Assembly: GCF_006124995.1 (NCBI RefSeq)
Contig: NZ_QEWN01000111.1
Coordinates: 1 to 64,000 of the forward strand
DNA: 64,000 nucleotides
DNA from: Vibrio sp. Hep-1b-8
GTDB taxonomy: Bacteria; Pseudomonadota; Gammaproteobacteria; Enterobacterales; Vibrionaceae
Direction: 5' to 3'
Shown: piece after piece, positions 45,830 through 57,200 of the stretch
Numbering within the stretch: position 1 is the stretch's first letter
How the letters are laid out: each line of letters begins with the position of its first letter
Position numbers and translations under genes: made by a program
The notes under the pieces: generated by a model
Databases searched by the model: none
Told to the model about the DNA's origin: nothing
What the model saw: the letters and a program-made list of their open reading frames with translations, nothing else

Positions 45830-46690
45830 TTAGTCCGATTGCTGTGCGTTTTTATTGCACGGAAAACGTTGTTCATAAAGCGCCATAAAATCCGCCCTAA
45901 TCTCTTGTTCCAGATGCGTCGCCTTATCCGTTGGGCAGAAAAGCATAAAGTGGACGATTTGCTCACCCGTGCTGCCACTATTGATATGAATATGCGGCTC
46001 TGAGCCTGGCAGATCAACGCCTGCGTGCTTTTCGATCATTGAGTTATAACGTTTGGCAACTTCGCTAAAGTGGTGAATACGCTCATCAATTTTAGCCAAG
46101 ATCTCAGGGACAAGAGGAAACAGATTCACAAAATCTGGCACGACGATAGAGAAGTCATGGTAGACATAGCGCTTCATAAAATTGAGGTTTTTCACCGGAT
46201 AGGTAAAGAACATACTGTTAGGTAAGGTCGCCGTTTTACCTGTGTAGTGATACTGACCATGATAGAGGTCAATCTCTTGAATCACCGTCGCCATCATGTT
46301 GTGTTCAATTACCTCACCACAGATCTTACCCACTTCTATCCAATCACCAATACGAAATGAACGCGAACTGGCTCGTTGAATTGACCCAGTGAAGCAGAGA
46401 ATGATCTCTTTAGATGCCACAACTATCGCAACAGCAATTGCGGTGACTGAGAGCGCAAATTCATTGATTTCCGACTGCCAGAGTATAAACAGCAACATGA
46501 CCAGTACGATGAATGACCCGTTTTTCGTACGTGACATCCAGTTACGCTGTTTCTCTGTCACAAAGGCTACCTCACCACGTATCCGTGACAATATTAGCCG
46601 ACGACCCAGTGAGATCATCACAATGATCAACACGGTAAACATCAATTTGTGAGTTAGAAGAAAATCGATGACTGCTTGTACTTTCTCCAC
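45830..46690 (-). CDS. MscS-family mechanosensitive ion channel
   Basis: This 286-residue inner-membrane channel opens on hypo-osmotic stress. It has transmembrane helices near 15-30, 55-75 and 78-110; the pore helix reads SVTAIAVAIVVASKEIILCF. The MscS beta domain follows (RSFRIGDWIEVGKICGEVIE) and then a cytoplasmic C-terminal domain. It is followed by no obvious terminator and separated from the upstream OmpA-domain gene by one, so it is its own unit. Confidence 0.88.
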   Translation of the reverse strand: MEKVQAVIDFLLTHKLMFTVLIIVMISLGRRLILSRIRGEVAFVTEKQRNWMSRTKNGSFIVLVMLLFILWQSEINEFALSVTAIAVAIVVASKEIILCFTGSIQRASSRSFRIGDWIEVGKICGEVIEHNMMATVIQEIDLYHGQYHYTGKTATLPNSMFFTYPVKNLNFMKRYVYHDFSIVVPDFVNLFPLVPEILAKIDERIHHFSEVAKRYNSMIEKHAGVDLPGSEPHIHINSGSTGEQIVHFMLFCPTDKATHLEQEIRADFMALYEQRFPCNKNAQQSD

Positions 46691-46713
46691 GCTCTGCTCC
46701 TGCTTGGTAATTG

Positions 46714-46738
46714 TTAAAAAGGGGCAATGTGCCCCTTT
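46714..46738 (-). terminator. Rho-independent terminator ending the giant-protein operon
   Basis: On the minus strand AAAGGGGCA-CAT-TGCCCCTTT is followed by TT. It lies 25-50 bases after the tandem-OmpA gene and marks the end of that three-gene unit. Confidence 0.85.
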
Positions 46739-46762
46739 AAATAGTTGGTTTTATTGAATGAG

Positions 46763-47659
46763 TTACTTGGGTAACTCACCCTCTTTGAATACGACAAACG
46801 CACGTCTATTCAGAGCATTGGCATCTAGGTTCTGCTCTTGAGTGACTGGGTTCAACTCACCAAAAGACTTAACTTCCCACACAAATTGGCTTGGGTCTAG
46901 CTTAGTCTGCAAATATTGCATGACCGATTCTGCTCTGCGCTGCGCGAGCTGCTCATTGTAACTGATTGAGCCTTGATAGTCGGTATGCCCGGCAATCAAT
47001 ACTCGCCCATTTAAGCCAGTTAAATTGTTCGCAAACTCATCCAATGAGATTTTATCGGCTGGATTCAGCTGCGCCTTATCAAAGTCAAAATGAGAGGTCA
47101 TGGCGACAAAGACTTTGCGCTCTGGTTGTGGAGGCTGACAAAACGCATTTTCCTGCTGGGTTTGTGTCTGTTCAAACACAATATACGCACGACGGTTTTC
47201 GGCATTCGCCTGCTTTGTCGTCCCCTCAACCAGTGGCTTAGACTCGCCGTAGTACTTCACTTCCCAATCGTAGCGAGAGGGGTCTAATTGAGTTTGCATG
47301 TAAGCTTTTACCGCTTCAGCCCGACGCAGGGACAGTTTAACGTTGTAATCATCCGAGCCTTGATAATCAGTATGGCCAACAATCGCAATCTGACCATGCA
47401 GTTTACCAATGCTTGAGATCAGTTGGTCGATTGATGCTTTATCCTGTTGTTTCAACTCTGATTTGTCGAAATCAAAATGGGAAGCCATGGCAATTCGTAT
47501 GTCTCGCTCTGGTACAATACACTCTCGAATCAAGAACTTCTCTACCTGCGGATCACCAAACTTGTCTATGTTTTCTTTACTTACATAGGTATCGGTAGAG
47601 CACGCGACCAACCCCATTACCATACCTACAGCAAAGAGCGTTTTGAGTTTCATTGTCAT
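46763..47659 (-). CDS. Lipoprotein with two tandem OmpA peptidoglycan-binding domains
   Basis: This 298-residue outer-membrane lipoprotein (lipobox LVAC, Cys20) holds two OmpA_C domains in series, about 50-165 and 185-295. Both keep the diaminopimelate-binding Asp and Arg: HTDYQGSDDYNVKLSLRRAE and HTDYQGSISYNEQLAQRRAE. Each is preceded by a matching SHFDFDK strand, so it looks like an internal duplication. It should tie the outer membrane to the cell wall. It lies only nine bases after the 1177-residue barrel gene and ends at the shared terminator, so it is likely part of that surface assembly. Confidence 0.88.
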   Translation of the reverse strand: MTMKLKTLFAVGMVMGLVACSTDTYVSKENIDKFGDPQVEKFLIRECIVPERDIRIAMASHFDFDKSELKQQDKASIDQLISSIGKLHGQIAIVGHTDYQGSDDYNVKLSLRRAEAVKAYMQTQLDPSRYDWEVKYYGESKPLVEGTTKQANAENRRAYIVFEQTQTQQENAFCQPPQPERKVFVAMTSHFDFDKAQLNPADKISLDEFANNLTGLNGRVLIAGHTDYQGSISYNEQLAQRRAESVMQYLQTKLDPSQFVWEVKSFGELNPVTQEQNLDANALNRRAFVVFKEGELPK

Positions 47660-47668
47660 GTTAATCCT

Positions 47669-50600
47669 CTATAACTTACCAACAAGGTTGATAAAGACAC
47701 CCTTGGCATTGTAGTCATCATCGTTGGCTAAGTTACTGTCAAAGCCAGAGAAGTTATAGCCAATACCAACTTTAAAGTTGTCAGAAAGATGTTTGTTCAC
47801 TGAAACAAGTGCACCGTGCTCAAGTTCATCATTGAGCGTATCGGTTTTCCAGTGATATTCGCCCGTCACATCCCACTCTTTAATGACATGGTAGGACGCG
47901 CTTAGACCATATAGGTTGATGTTGCTTTCGACCGTTTCTACGCTCCCAGAAGCACGCTCAAAATCCTCTTTCTTATCTTTGTGCGCGTATTTAGCACCAA
48001 CATCGACTTTGGCGTTTACCGAGTAGATACCTTCCACTTCGATGATATGTGACTCTTCATTGCTGTAATCGACATCACGATCGAGATTATCTTTGTCGGC
48101 AATATACGTATAGCGGCTAAGCAGATTTAATCGATCATTATAGATAGGACGATACGCTAGGCCACCTGTTACTTCAACGAAGCGCTCTAATGTTTCATCG
48201 GTCTCTTTACTGATCGATTTCGAATAGTTGAATTTGCCGAACAAGGTATATTCTTCGGTTAAGTTCTGAGTGTATCGGTTGGTCGTAACAAACTGATCCA
48301 CCCTACGCTTATTGACATCGACATTTTCGTTGCCTTTATCAACACGGTACTCAATCTTATGCTTGAGGTTAACATCGTCAATATCCATATTGGCGGTGAA
48401 CGTCACCGCTTTACGTTCCGTGATTTCTAGTTTACTCGGATCGACGTCGTTTTTCTTCTCAATTTCACCCTGCTGATAACCGATACCAAAATCAATGTCG
48501 TCACTCATATCGTAACCAAAGCCAAAGGAGTCAATCTGCCCTTTGCCGTTGTTCTCATTAACAAACTGATTTTCCTGATAGAAATCGACATTGGATGTCA
48601 AATCGGCACGCTGCCCTACGACAACGTTATTTTGCCCTTCGTAGTTATCGTCCGTATAAGTTACATAGGTGGTGTAATTCTCTGTGATGTCGTAACTTGC
48701 GGTTGCCTCTGCCGAATCACCGCGATCACCTGTGGTGTATTCCGCTCCCAACGAGAGATCATCAAACACTCGGAATTCAGCACCCACAGAGACACTGTCG
48801 TTATCGTCATACTGAGCCGTCTTATCTACCGTAGACTGGCCTTTAATATATACGCTGTTGTCACTGTCCCAGATATAGTCAGCTCTTAAGCCCGCTAGGG
48901 TACCCTTACCCTTTACGTTTTCACGATTCAGCTCGTCGACTTGTTTTGCTGCTGCCGAAACTTTAACGTGATCGGTCAGCTTAAACTGAGCTTCAAGCTC
49001 AGCCTGCTGAGTATCGGTTTGCTTAGTACCATCGAGCTCTGTCTCTTCAATCGAGGTATAGCGCGTCGCAAAGCTCAGTCGATCGGAGGCTTGTAAACGC
49101 AACTCGGTTCCGTATGACAATTGCTCCAAATCGTCACTTTGGCTGGCATAGCTGTAACCCGCATCTTTCGATTTGTACCAAGCCTTAACATCGTTCCCCA
49201 CTGCACCAAAAATGTTCGGAGCAATGTCGTATAAGCTTGCAACACCTTTAACCTGTATCGAGTCACCTTTACGCTCATCAAAGTCTTCACCCACTGGGGT
49301 AAAGGTTAAACCACCATCAAAAGAGACAAAGTTTGAATCCGTCTGACGGCCCTCGCTGTGTGCCCATTCCGCTTTGATGTATGTCCCTTCTGTTGCGCGT
49401 AGCGTCAGATCCGTTCCCGAAGCCTGATAGTTCTGACCATCTCGCTCTTCAGTTGCGTAGTTGACTCCAATACCAATGTAGTCGTTTACCCAGCCCTTAG
49501 CGCGACCACCGTAAGTCAATGAATCCTTAACGTCGGAGCCTCTTGGCACGTATTCATAATCGACCGCAAGATAGTTTTCAAAACCGTCTGTTGGTGTGTC
49601 ATCAATCACGCTGCCAAAGCTATCTGAAATGATGTTGTTCAGAGGTCGCATCAAGATGATTCGGCCCTGATATGGGTCGATTTCATAGTCTCGGCCTGAT
49701 TGAAGTGGTACTTCTCGCTCTGATATACCCGAGTCCTTATTGACGACTTTGACATAGACTTTGTCACTGCCTGGGACTAACTCACCATGACGTAGGAAGT
49801 AAAGTGCCCCCCCTGTACCGAGAAATTCATCATGAGCAAAAGAGGAGTCTGCTGACGCAGCGAAGCCAACAATATTGAGTCTATCTTCGCCATACCTAGT
49901 GGTAGAACGGGTACGATAATCTCCTTTAAAACCATACAAGCTACGGTTGTAGTCATTGTTGTCGGTGCCAGTCAGTCCAGTGTTGTAGTTACCCCACACT
50001 ACCCGAGACTTATCGTACTCAAGATCGAAGTATACTTTACCTTTAGTGTTCACCACCTTGTGGATGTTGGCTCCATCGCCGTAATCACCATAGTAAAGTT
50101 CATCATCGTCTTCGAGAATGTCGAAGACAGACGAGTCTTCCGCAGCAAATGGATGCTTGAAGATGTCTTTGATCTGTCCATCTTTACTATCAAAGTGCGT
50201 GGTTAAACGTAACTTATCGCCGAACTTGCCCTGACTGAAGTAGGCAATACGTCCTTGGTTGTAAACATCATCCTGATATTGGTCATTGACACCCAATGCT
50301 CCGGTATCACCCGTTACGCGGTTTTTACCAATATACATATCGGCCAAACCTGCCTGTGCGTAGTAGGTATCTGGAATACGCACGTACAACTGATAGCGGC
50401 GCTCATCGCCATTGTCAAAGATGACCTTGGTTGGAAAAATATAGGCGTCAGCAGGCAAGAACTGCTCGGCGTATAGCTCTCCATCTTCAACTTCGAATTC
50501 ATCTTCTCCAATCACCACTTTATCGACACCTTTAAGCCCGGTACCAATAAACTTAGCCAACCCCGAATTGGTCGGGATGTTATGCCGCATTAGCTGCGCA

Positions 50601-51202
50601 CGACCAAAACTTCGCGCCAATTGCTCTTCGCTCTGATTACGATCGATATCCACCTCAGAATCTGGGCGTACTAGGTCAATCACGCCGATAGTCGTGATGT
50701 CCATGTTGCCGTCTTTATCCCAAGCTTTGAACCTGAATTGCAGTTGGTTGCCGATTTCGAATGCATAATCAGTGTCGGTCGAGCCATCCCAACTAATATC
50801 AATATCGTTCGCAACCTCAGTACCTTCGATGACCTTAATCGGCTGAGATAGGCTGCGGTCTTGACCACGGAAAATCTCTATTTGATAGCGTTGCATGTAG
50901 TAGCTGTAGTTTGAGCTGACGGTAAAGTTAACCTTGTCAGATAACTGTCCCTCTTTAACTTCTAGCTCATCACTCACACTTACATCGAGTACTGGTTCAA
51001 AACGGGTAATATCTCGGCTAGCCCAAATAGCGCCCTCTTCGAGATAGATGCGTGAGCTGTCTTCCTGTTGATGAACTTCGACCTCAATACCCGTGGTATC
51101 TGTGTCGATTTTTTCCAACTGACTGGTATCTTTTGCCACTGCCATAATGGGAATGGCTGCCATAATACTTACTGCCAAACGAGTCATTTTGAATTTATTC
51201 AT
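47669..51202 (-). CDS. Predicted outer-membrane beta-barrel partner of the giant repeat protein
   Basis: The product is 1177 residues with a signal peptide (about 1-24, ending MAVAK) after GGCGGAATAATT. Residues about 35-270 are a globular, Ig-like periplasmic part (VNFTVSSNYSYYMQRYQIEI). A linker follows (about 270-560). From about 560 to the end is a long series of alternating amphipathic strands, many ending in aromatic residues, finishing with GVFINLVGKL. This is typical of a large barrel. I remember barrels of this type beside large DUF11 proteins in other proteobacteria, but no proven function. It sits between the giant protein (46 bases upstream) and the tandem-OmpA lipoprotein, so a role as export channel or anchor is inferred. 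Confidence 0.7.
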   Translation of the reverse strand: MNKFKMTRLAVSIMAAIPIMAVAKDTSQLEKIDTDTTGIEVEVHQQEDSSRIYLEEGAIWASRDITRFEPVLDVSVSDELEVKEGQLSDKVNFTVSSNYSYYMQRYQIEIFRGQDRSLSQPIKVIEGTEVANDIDISWDGSTDTDYAFEIGNQLQFRFKAWDKDGNMDITTIGVIDLVRPDSEVDIDRNQSEEQLARSFGRAQLMRHNIPTNSGLAKFIGTGLKGVDKVVIGEDEFEVEDGELYAEQFLPADAYIFPTKVIFDNGDERRYQLYVRIPDTYYAQAGLADMYIGKNRVTGDTGALGVNDQYQDDVYNQGRIAYFSQGKFGDKLRLTTHFDSKDGQIKDIFKHPFAAEDSSVFDILEDDDELYYGDYGDGANIHKVVNTKGKVYFDLEYDKSRVVWGNYNTGLTGTDNNDYNRSLYGFKGDYRTRSTTRYGEDRLNIVGFAASADSSFAHDEFLGTGGALYFLRHGELVPGSDKVYVKVVNKDSGISEREVPLQSGRDYEIDPYQGRIILMRPLNNIISDSFGSVIDDTPTDGFENYLAVDYEYVPRGSDVKDSLTYGGRAKGWVNDYIGIGVNYATEERDGQNYQASGTDLTLRATEGTYIKAEWAHSEGRQTDSNFVSFDGGLTFTPVGEDFDERKGDSIQVKGVASLYDIAPNIFGAVGNDVKAWYKSKDAGYSYASQSDDLEQLSYGTELRLQASDRLSFATRYTSIEETELDGTKQTDTQQAELEAQFKLTDHVKVSAAAKQVDELNRENVKGKGTLAGLRADYIWDSDNSVYIKGQSTVDKTAQYDDNDSVSVGAEFRVFDDLSLGAEYTTGDRGDSAEATASYDITENYTTYVTYTDDNYEGQNNVVVGQRADLTSNVDFYQENQFVNENNGKGQIDSFGFGYDMSDDIDFGIGYQQGEIEKKNDVDPSKLEITERKAVTFTANMDIDDVNLKHKIEYRVDKGNENVDVNKRRVDQFVTTNRYTQNLTEEYTLFGKFNYSKSISKETDETLERFVEVTGGLAYRPIYNDRLNLLSRYTYIADKDNLDRDVDYSNEESHIIEVEGIYSVNAKVDVGAKYAHKDKKEDFERASGSVETVESNINLYGLSASYHVIKEWDVTGEYHWKTDTLNDELEHGALVSVNKHLSDNFKVGIGYNFSGFDSNLANDDDYNAKGVFINLVGKL

Positions 51203-51248
51203 AATTATTCCGCCAATCGCGTCTGTTTGTCGTTATAGTTATTCACGA

Positions 51249-54200
51249 TTACTCTTTGTCCTCTACCGAGACACTGAAGTTAAACTTGGTCAGTTTGTTG
51301 GGAGAGATCCGTTGTACTCTTGGGTTTTCGCTGATGACTTTCATGCCTGTCGGCAATGAATCGGTATCAACCTTCACCAAGAAGTTCTTACCTTTTTTAT
51401 CTAGAACCCACTGATCTGGTACATGGTAGCGACCGTACTGATCGGTTTCTATCACAATACCTTCTACTGTGAGTAGTCTTACACCAGGGATGCCATCCTC
51501 ATAGATCCCTTTGTTTTCTATGACGATTTCCCACAAGTAGTGATCACCATCTTTGAATAGGTTTCTGGTTACATCAAGATTTTCAGCAGATAACCCCTGT
51601 TGCTTATCTCCAACATGGTTCGAACTAATATTGCCCTCTCGATCAAACACTAGGCGCGTTCCAGACTCAGTAATAACGCTAAAGCTGAATCCCTCTTTGG
51701 TCTTCGTTTCAAGCTGGAAACTCACCTTGTTGCTCGATGGTAAGGTACGGTTTTTAGACATCCCATATAGCTCGTCTATCTCATAACCAGCCACTAATAC
51801 CGAATCAAACTGCTTTGACTGTTTTTTCGATTCGACCGCATGCCCATAGTTATGCTTAAATTCGCCAGCCTGATTAACCTGCACGCCATAGACATTACCC
51901 GTATGCTCACCTCTTGTATGACTACGGTCTTTAAGATGATGCTCTTTTCCATCACGAATCATCACTGTGGTGTTGGCAATATAATCTCTGTCACTGACGT
52001 TCGCAGACAACTTTACTTCGAATGCGGTTGCATCAGCTTGGAAACCATCTTTGTTATGATCTTCAAACACTTTACCTATGATAGAAGCCGTGTCGAATAC
52101 CTTATCTGGCATGACTTCAACCGTCGCGGTGGCGGTGTTTGATTTCTCTTCCAAAGCGCCCGTCACCTGACCTTCAGGTGGCGCCATTGCTACCGCTGAG
52201 TTGACGTACTTGCCGAATGTTGCGCCAACAGTCACACGCAGTAGGTAACGAATACGAACTTGCTCCGTGATGGTCTTGTCAGCACCGCCATAGGCCAACA
52301 TATCACCCACATTAAAGGTAAGCGTGCTCGTGACAGCTGGATCATCCGTGTTGATGACATCATCATTGGTATCAAACTGACCATCAGGACCGCTATTGGT
52401 GATCTCTGTGGAACCAGGAACATAAGCGAAGCCTGATGGGTAACGATCCACTAGCTTAACGTTCTTAAATTCTGATTCGTTGTTGTTGATGATGGTCACT
52501 TCATACTCAACAACGTCGCCGACCTGCGCATCTGTTTTCAGCGCTTCTTTGGTCACCAGCAACTCACCTTCATTGTCAGCAAACTTCTTGACGTGAATAG
52601 TGACATCATCCGATGCAGAAATGCCAGTCGCAGGGTCAGTGACAGTAAAGGTATTGGTGATGTTGTCATCCAAGCCTTTGTTCAATTCACCGGTAATCTT
52701 AATCACATAGCCATTACCCATGTAAGGCAACAGATCGAGTGAAAGCGCTCCATCGGGAAGCATCAGATCTTTATCGGTAAACTCGCCTTTCTTCTGACCA
52801 CTCGGCCACTCTTCAATCGTTCCTTTCCAAGTGGTAAATAAGGCATTGCCGTTCGCCCCCACCAGCTTAGTGATTTCATCCACCATTTGTGCACCAGAAA
52901 TGGTCGCCGATCCTTCATTGCTCACACGAAGAATGTAAGTCAGCTCTGAATCATCATTGGTGTACTCAGCGTTCTCACCTTTATCTGTGGTTTTGTCGAT
53001 TGCAAAGCTGACAGCTTGAGGAGTGATCATCGCACTGACGGTTTCAACCGACACATTTCGTGTTGACGGCGTTGCAGATTGAGACTCGTCGATCTTATGC
53101 GTTGTGTTGATAATTTCACCCATAGCACGAGCATCTATGGTACCCGTGATCGCGATTTCAACTGTATCACCCGGAGCAATATCACCCGAGATATCAATGT
53201 CATCATTGGCAGCCAATGTACCCACATTAATGTTGGTTCTAGGGTCGGTGCTTGTCGCAGTGATGTTCCAATCGGTAAAGGCATTAACAACTTCACGATC
53301 ACCGCTGGTTACGTCCGGTTTAGTCGGAACTTTCATCCGAGAAATCGCATTTCTCAGCACGATATCGTTGGCAAAACCTTTACTGTCGTTAACTAGCGTG
53401 ATGCGGAATGTCGCAGCTTGACCTGCCTTATAGATTGGGTTGTCCGCTGATTCACTGATCACGACGTTATCTGGTTCAGGGATTAGGCTTGCAACGGCAG
53501 TCGAACGCTGTGGGCGACCACTGTTGTTGATTACCATCGATGCTTTGTTATCAATCTGTCCGTTAGCAAACTCATTCACTGTGCCTTTAATCACCAGCTC
53601 AAGAGTGTCGTTTGGCGCAAGATTGACGATCGAATCCACCTGTTTGTTGTCTCCGCTAGGATCTGGGGAAATCGTCGTCAGCTCGTTGCCTTTGTTGACT
53701 TCAATGTTCCAACTAGAAAACGCAGCTTCTTTTGCCCCATTCACGGTATCCACTACCATTGAATCAAGGAGATCTTTCAGTTGAATGCCAGCAACAAAGG
53801 CCTCGTTCTGGTTAGCAACAATGACACGGAAGACAGACTCTTTACCCGGTTCATAAGCCATTTCTGTCTCAGTTCCGGTTTCACCAACGTATTTTTCCAA
53901 TGTCAGAGATACTGGGCGGTGCTTGATGATCGCCTCTGCATTTAACGTTGGCTGACCAGAAAACTCCACACTTACCTGGTTGATAATATCCGTCGTTGCA
54001 TAACGGTTGACCGTACCATTTATCGTAAAGGTAACCGTGCTGTTCGGTGCAATGTCTGCAATAGTATCGATATCAGGATTGTTGCCGCTAGGCACAGACG
54101 TCAGTGATGAAGTGACATCACTCAACTGTGTCTTCACTGTCCATGATTCAAATGCCGTGCCGTTCGAACCATCAACCAAAGTGACCAAGACATCGTTCAT

Positions 54201-57200
54201 GATGTCTTTGATGATCACATCATTGGCGAAACCTTCTCCGCCATTGGTGATGGTTACGACAAACTGTGCACTCTGTCCGGCCTGATAGAATTCTTGGTCA
54301 GCGATTTTCGTCACCGATATATCTGCTGGCTTAGGCGTAATCGTGGCACTCGGCTCAAAATTTTTGCCATCGTACGCCACCTTGGCGGTGTTGACGATAT
54401 CACCTATCGCTTTGGCATCGACTTCGCCTTGAATCGTAAACGTAATCGTATCATTCGGCGCTAAGTCAATCGTCGCATTAATATCGCTGTTCCAAGCGTA
54501 ACTGCGTTTATCCACCGATGTCATTGGATCGTTAGCGGAGTAACTGACTGTCCAGCGACTAAATGCTTGTCGGTCAACGCCATCGGCTGTCGATACCATG
54601 ACCGCAGAAATCAAATCTTCCAGCACTATGTCATTGGCAAAGGCAGCATCCTTATTGACGATTTTGATTTCAAAGCCGTTAACCATTCCCGGAGTATAAA
54701 GTGGATCGAGCGGCTCTTTTGTGACTTCAATCGTTGGAGTCAGTGGCGTACTGATCGCTTCATCTTCAAGCGTCTTACCATCGTATTCAAGCTGAACGAC
54801 GTTTCGCACTTCGCCTATGATTTCAGGCTTGAGTTGCCCTTTGATCGTAATCGTCACAATGTCTTGCGGCGCAATATCAATGGTGTTGTCGATATAGTTA
54901 CCCGATAGTGCTGGCAAACTGGTGTTTCCATTGGAAGAGACGGCGCTAATTTCAATCGTTGCTGGGTCAAATACTGATATCGTACTGCCGTAGATCGTTT
55001 CCGCACTGATACGATCAACTAAGTCCGTAACCTTCACATCGGTCGCCCATACTCGCTGTGTATTGGTCAACACTAGCGTATAAGTTAGGGTATCTTGCGC
55101 CTGATAAACACTCTTATCGACGGTTTTCGACACGGTCACTTCCGCATCCATCGGCAAATAAGTTGCCGTATCGTTAGCCCCGTCGACGTCATCAGCGGTG
55201 ACACTCACTTGGTTAGTAATGGCCCCGATCACATTGCTATTCACGGTGCCTTCAAGATGAAGCTGAATCTGAGAGCCGGGGGCGAGATTGAAATCACCAC
55301 TAAACCCATCCGGTGCATCAAAAGCCGATTGGTCAATCACAATTGTTTTGCTTACCGAAGGATCTACGATGGTGATCGAACTGGTTGCACTATCCCATGA
55401 GTTGAACACTCGACCTGGCAATAAACTGTCCACGACATCCGCTCGGATACTTGACGCGATATCTTCAACATGAAGATTTTGCAGATAACCCGCGCCGGTA
55501 TTCTCAATCACAATATCAAAGCCAATCGAATCACCAGGCGCATAAAGCGCTGGAGATAGCGAAGCTTGTTTCGTGACGGTCAGAGCACCTTGCTGAGGAT
55601 AGATAAAATGCTGCTGTAAATCGTACTGTTTGTTGTCGACGTATAGCGTGTTACCAAACTTGCCAATCGCATCGTCTCTAACTTGACCTACCACTTCGAT
55701 TTTAAGCACTGTCGGCTCGGTACCGGCCGCACCTAATTTGACGACGGCATCAATATCGCCGCTGGTCTGAATGGTACTCGCATCGTTGTGCGCAGCGCTG
55801 ATATTCGACACAAACGTTGCGTTAGTCGTCCAAGATTTAAGTGCGGTCTGCATTGAACCATCAGCGGTCAGTACCGTAAATTTCGAAATCTCATCTTGAA
55901 CACGCACATCTGCATTCGAATCGGCTCGGTTGGCAACGTACATGGTATAACGCACTTCACCACCTGGCGTGTAACTTGGAGTATCAGTCGACTTAGCCGC
56001 GATAATATCGGCGTCACCTTGGCCAAGTACTATTGAGTTCGAGTCCTGACTGTCAACTTTCGCAATGTTAGTGATGGTACCGGTCGCATCGGCATCGACA
56101 ATACCTATCAGACCAAACACGACTTTATCGCCTGGCATCAGGTCGAAAGTGGCATCAAGAGGCATATTGCCTGAGTAGTTACCTGAAATAAAGAAACGAT
56201 CGCTACTCGGTTGTTCAATGATGGTGGTCGAAAGTCCACTGAATGCTTTGGCACCAGTCGATGTACTAATGGCATTGAGCTTATCGATAATCGCGACGTC
56301 ATTGGCAATACCTTCACCACGGTTTTCGACCGTAATGGTGTAACTCACCTGACCAGCTGGATTGTATTCACAACCGCTGCCACTGTTCGATGGGAAGCTA
56401 CAACTACTGCCATCCGCAGTGGTATTGGTAACCAGTTTTTCGAACACGAGATCAGGAGCCACTGGAGGTATCTCTGGTGTTGCGACTTGGTGATTACCAC
56501 CCGTTGCTTGGTTCGCGTCAATGGTACCCAGTGCGTCTGGTCTGATAGTGCCCTTGATCAAGAACTGAATCTCTTCTCTCGGTGCAATATCAGCGACGAT
56601 GTCGAGATCACCTGTTTTGTCATACGGAGGTAGATAGGTATCGATGTCACCATCTAAACCTGTAGAAATCGTATGCGTGATTTCAGTGTCCAACAATGCT
56701 TGGGTAACATTGCCACCGAGCACTTCTACGGTAATGTTCGATAATAGGTCACGCAGTACAGCATTGTCGCGCCACACTGGCGTCGTATTGGTGACAGTAA
56801 ACTGATAAATGACTTCTTCGCCCGGTTTATATGTATCGCCATTCGAATAGGGTCTACCACCAATCGATACAATCTCTTTGCTGACATCTAGATTCGATGT
56901 TTCTGGATTGATTTGCGACTTACCAAACCCAGCACCATTGTATTTAGGCTGAATGGTCACCGCAGTCACTGCATCATCGCGGATCCGGGATTCCATCTTA
57001 ATATCAATCCAACCATTGGCGGCAATCGACAACTTAGGAATATCAATATCCACATCGGTGCCACCTACGAATGAACCAATATCGGTCGTCACTTCATCAG
57101 ATTTTGCAACCGAGACAAGCCAAGTAGCAGGTTGGTAAACCACGCCCTGCTGGTTGTCTGGTTGACCTGCGGCAATTTGCGCGAGCTTTGATTTCAGCTT

